From: Blastopirellula sp. J2-11
GTDB lineage: Bacteria; Planctomycetota; Planctomycetia; Pirellulales; Pirellulaceae
NCBI RefSeq assembly: GCF_024584705.1
Contig: NZ_CP097384.1
Location: 2,542,001-2,606,000 of the forward strand
Reading direction: 5' to 3'
DNA length: 64,000 bases
Made by a program: the position numbers and the translations under genes. This document shows, piece after piece, positions 62,452 to 64,000 of this stretch. The notes under the pieces are model-generated. The model worked only from the letters and a program-made list of their open reading frames with translations, did no database searches and was not told where the DNA came from. The stretch's first letter is position 1; each line of letters begins with the position of its first letter.

Positions 62452-62800
62452 ACAGTTACTCCGATAGTCTCGCCTAACTGGGCGCCAGCGCGGCGAGCGT
62501 GGTTGTCCGCCGCAATCGATAGGGTGGATAGTGTTGCTAGAAGCGGCCCCTCCCGGTGAGGGAAAGAGGCTGTCGGCAAACTATTTAAGATAGCCGAGAT
62601 TTCGCCGATTGGCGAGTCGCCGAGCGGCATCTGACAAGAGGTTTTCGCCGAGAAGGAGGTTCGCCAAGCACGGAATCTCGCCCATTCATGTGGGGGGGCG
62701 CCTGCTTGGGTATCTTCGCGATATGGCTGGGAACCAGCAAAAAATGGGGGCATCTAGCCAATGTTAGAAATGCCCGGTATCAGAAGTCTTCCCATCTAGG
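62452..62800. other. Intergenic region upstream of leuC
   Basis: About 350 bases between the stop of the right-edge gene and the start of leuC, both on the minus strand. The leuC promoter should lie here. No repeat, hairpin or leader peptide with leucine codons is visible. Minus-strand frame 62448-62753 lacks protein-like composition. Confidence 0.4.
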
Positions 62801-64000
62801 CTACAGCCCCCACTCGCGGTTTAGAGCGTGAGCGTAGGTCGCGCGGATGATTGCCGCCGCGACCCCCAGGAGCACCAGGGAAATAACCGACAAGAGCGGA
62901 ATTTGGAGAGCCGTCGGTATGACTTGCAGGGCAAGCATGGAGGTGAGACCAAAACCGAGCGCGAGCGAGACGGCGAACATCGCCAAAAAATATCCCAAGA
63001 GAACCCATAAGCGTTGGATCGCAAAGATCGAAGTGCTGGTCGCATAGCCCCACGCGAGTGCGACTACCAGCAACAAGGCGATCGCTGTGGCCGTAAAGTC
63101 GTTCCCACCTTTTTGCGGATAAGCGAGCAAGTAGCCGACCCCCAGCAGCATGGGAATAATCGCCCATGCCTGGTCGAGCGCCAAAGCGACAAACAATTGC
63201 CGCGTGAGATCGTTTTTGCCTGCGGGCCGTAAGGACTCCACTTGCAGAGTGCGGCAACGGCGATACCACACGGTGACCGGCAGCAGTAACGTGATCAAAC
63301 TGAATTGAAAGAGAAACCCGATCAGCAGCGGCCATTGCGTTTGACGCGCGGGTATGACGTACGACATCCCCAACACCACCAACAGAAAGATCGCCCCCAT
63401 CAGCGGGAATGCGAGTAGCGGACGATAAGCATTGCCAGACTTCCACAGCTGCGCCTGACGCCACACCGAACTACCGGCGAGTTTGGGAAAACGTCGGCCG
63501 CGACCCCAGAGCGATTGCCACCAATGCTGAGAACCGTAAGCGGTTCGCCGTTGTTGCTGAGGATCCCAGGGAGAGAATCCAGGGTGCAGGGATGACTGTT
63601 CGTAGACTTGATGCGCAATTCGTGGCAATTGTCGAAAGCTTGCCGTCAACAAAACGACTTCCCCTGCGAGTAGACCGACCGCCCACCACCAGGTTGCTCC
63701 TCGAAAGAACCAGTTCATTTCGCCTGCCATGGTAGGGGACGCAAAAGAGCTGAACCAAGGTATCCAAATCAATGTCCCGGCGAGAAGCCCCAGGGGAACG
63801 CAAGCTATTCGAATCCACGGCGAGCGGGCCTGAGTTCCCGTGTAGATCGTCATGATTAACGAGGGCATCGCCAGCGCAATAGCCAAAGCAGGCAACAGCG
63901 AAAATTGCGCATTCCACAAAAGGAGCACTACCACAAAAATTCCCCCCAGCAACACGATCAATGCGGCCTGTCGATGGGGCCGATGGTAACCGGGAATAAT
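62801..64000 (-). CDS. Multi-pass membrane protein, 5' end beyond window
   Basis: At least 399 residues, open to the right edge (codons before the TTG at 63961 read HRPHRQAA and stay open), so the true N-terminus is outside the window. About ten hydrophobic segments; ALAIALAMPSLIMTIYTG, PLLAFPLMGAIFLLVVLG, LLGVGYLLAYPQKGG, LLGYFLAMFAVSLALGFG. The arrangement suggests an ABC-transporter permease-type or ABC-2-like membrane component, but no diagnostic motif is seen. I do not recognise the family. Confidence 0.75.
   Translation of the reverse strand: MIPGYHRPHRQAALIVLLGGIFVVVLLLWNAQFSLLPALAIALAMPSLIMTIYTGTQARSPWIRIACVPLGLLAGTLIWIPWFSSFASPTMAGEMNWFFRGATWWWAVGLLAGEVVLLTASFRQLPRIAHQVYEQSSLHPGFSPWDPQQQRRTAYGSQHWWQSLWGRGRRFPKLAGSSVWRQAQLWKSGNAYRPLLAFPLMGAIFLLVVLGMSYVIPARQTQWPLLIGFLFQFSLITLLLPVTVWYRRCRTLQVESLRPAGKNDLTRQLFVALALDQAWAIIPMLLGVGYLLAYPQKGGNDFTATAIALLLVVALAWGYATSTSIFAIQRLWVLLGYFLAMFAVSLALGFGLTSMLALQVIPTALQIPLLSVISLVLLGVAAAIIRATYAHALNREWGL

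Overview
The window looks like chromosome from a planctomycete of the Pirellulales (Blastopirellula/Bremerella/Rhodopirellula type). Signs of this are paired sulfatases, DUF1559 pseudopilins that keep the GFTLVELLVVIAIIGVLI prepilin signature, FecR-like proteins coupled to planctomycete-type ECF sigma factors, small membrane proteins with an N-terminal NPF/YxSP motif, an MfnB-type C1-cofactor enzyme, many GTG/TTG starts, and long intergenic inverted repeats. These calls come from reading the sequence and recalling families; no database search was run.

Layout. 1-5.2 kb: two overlapping sulfatases (the first cut by the left edge), a Flp/TadE-like pilin, an FAD monooxygenase. 5.2-8.1 kb: a GluR0-like ligand-gated K+ channel, a RimK ATP-grasp ligase fused to a TrkA-C domain, tRNA-Ser(GGA) with its terminator. 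8.4-15.9 kb: two tandem copies of a four-gene cassette (ECF sigma, FecR-like membrane protein, DUF1559 pseudopilin, small lipoprotein), each ended by a strong hairpin terminator and preceded by a shared upstream element at the same distance from the sigma start. 16.2-22.7 kb: a tightly overlapping series of small membrane proteins (three NPxxSP paralogues, one multi-pass protein, three zinc-ribbon paralogues) that leads into a radical SAM protein resembling archaeal tetraether synthase (Tes) and an Lgt-family protein. 22.7-33.2 kb: rho, a secreted thioredoxin/YHS protein, a rhomboid protease, a glycerol operon (TPR protein, glpD, glpK, small membrane protein) and an STN-domain secreted protein.

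33.2-42.5 kb: a chemotaxis cluster (cheY on the minus strand; cheW, a soluble triple-PAS receptor, cheR, a two-Hpt cheA, cheC-like, cheD and a Cys-tailed response regulator on the plus strand). No cheB is visible. 42.5-48 kb: a PHA-system protein, a small conserved protein, MfnB, a membrane protein, a NhaD-type antiporter and RNase D. 48-54.4 kb: a large DUF11 secreted protein, a TPR protein, a gamma-carbonic anhydrase, a PSP1/RicT-like protein, an unrecognised protein and bioB. 54.4-64 kb: a ceramidase-like secreted hydrolase, a Fcy1-like cytosine deaminase, a protein with a diadenylate-cyclase-like C-terminus, a beta-propeller protein, leuD-leuC and a membrane protein cut by the right edge.

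Most remarkable are the duplicated sigma/FecR/pseudopilin/lipoprotein cassette with its shared leader element, the Tes-like/Lgt-like operon preceded by tandem paralogue families, the DAC-like protein, and three families of REPIN-like inverted repeats.
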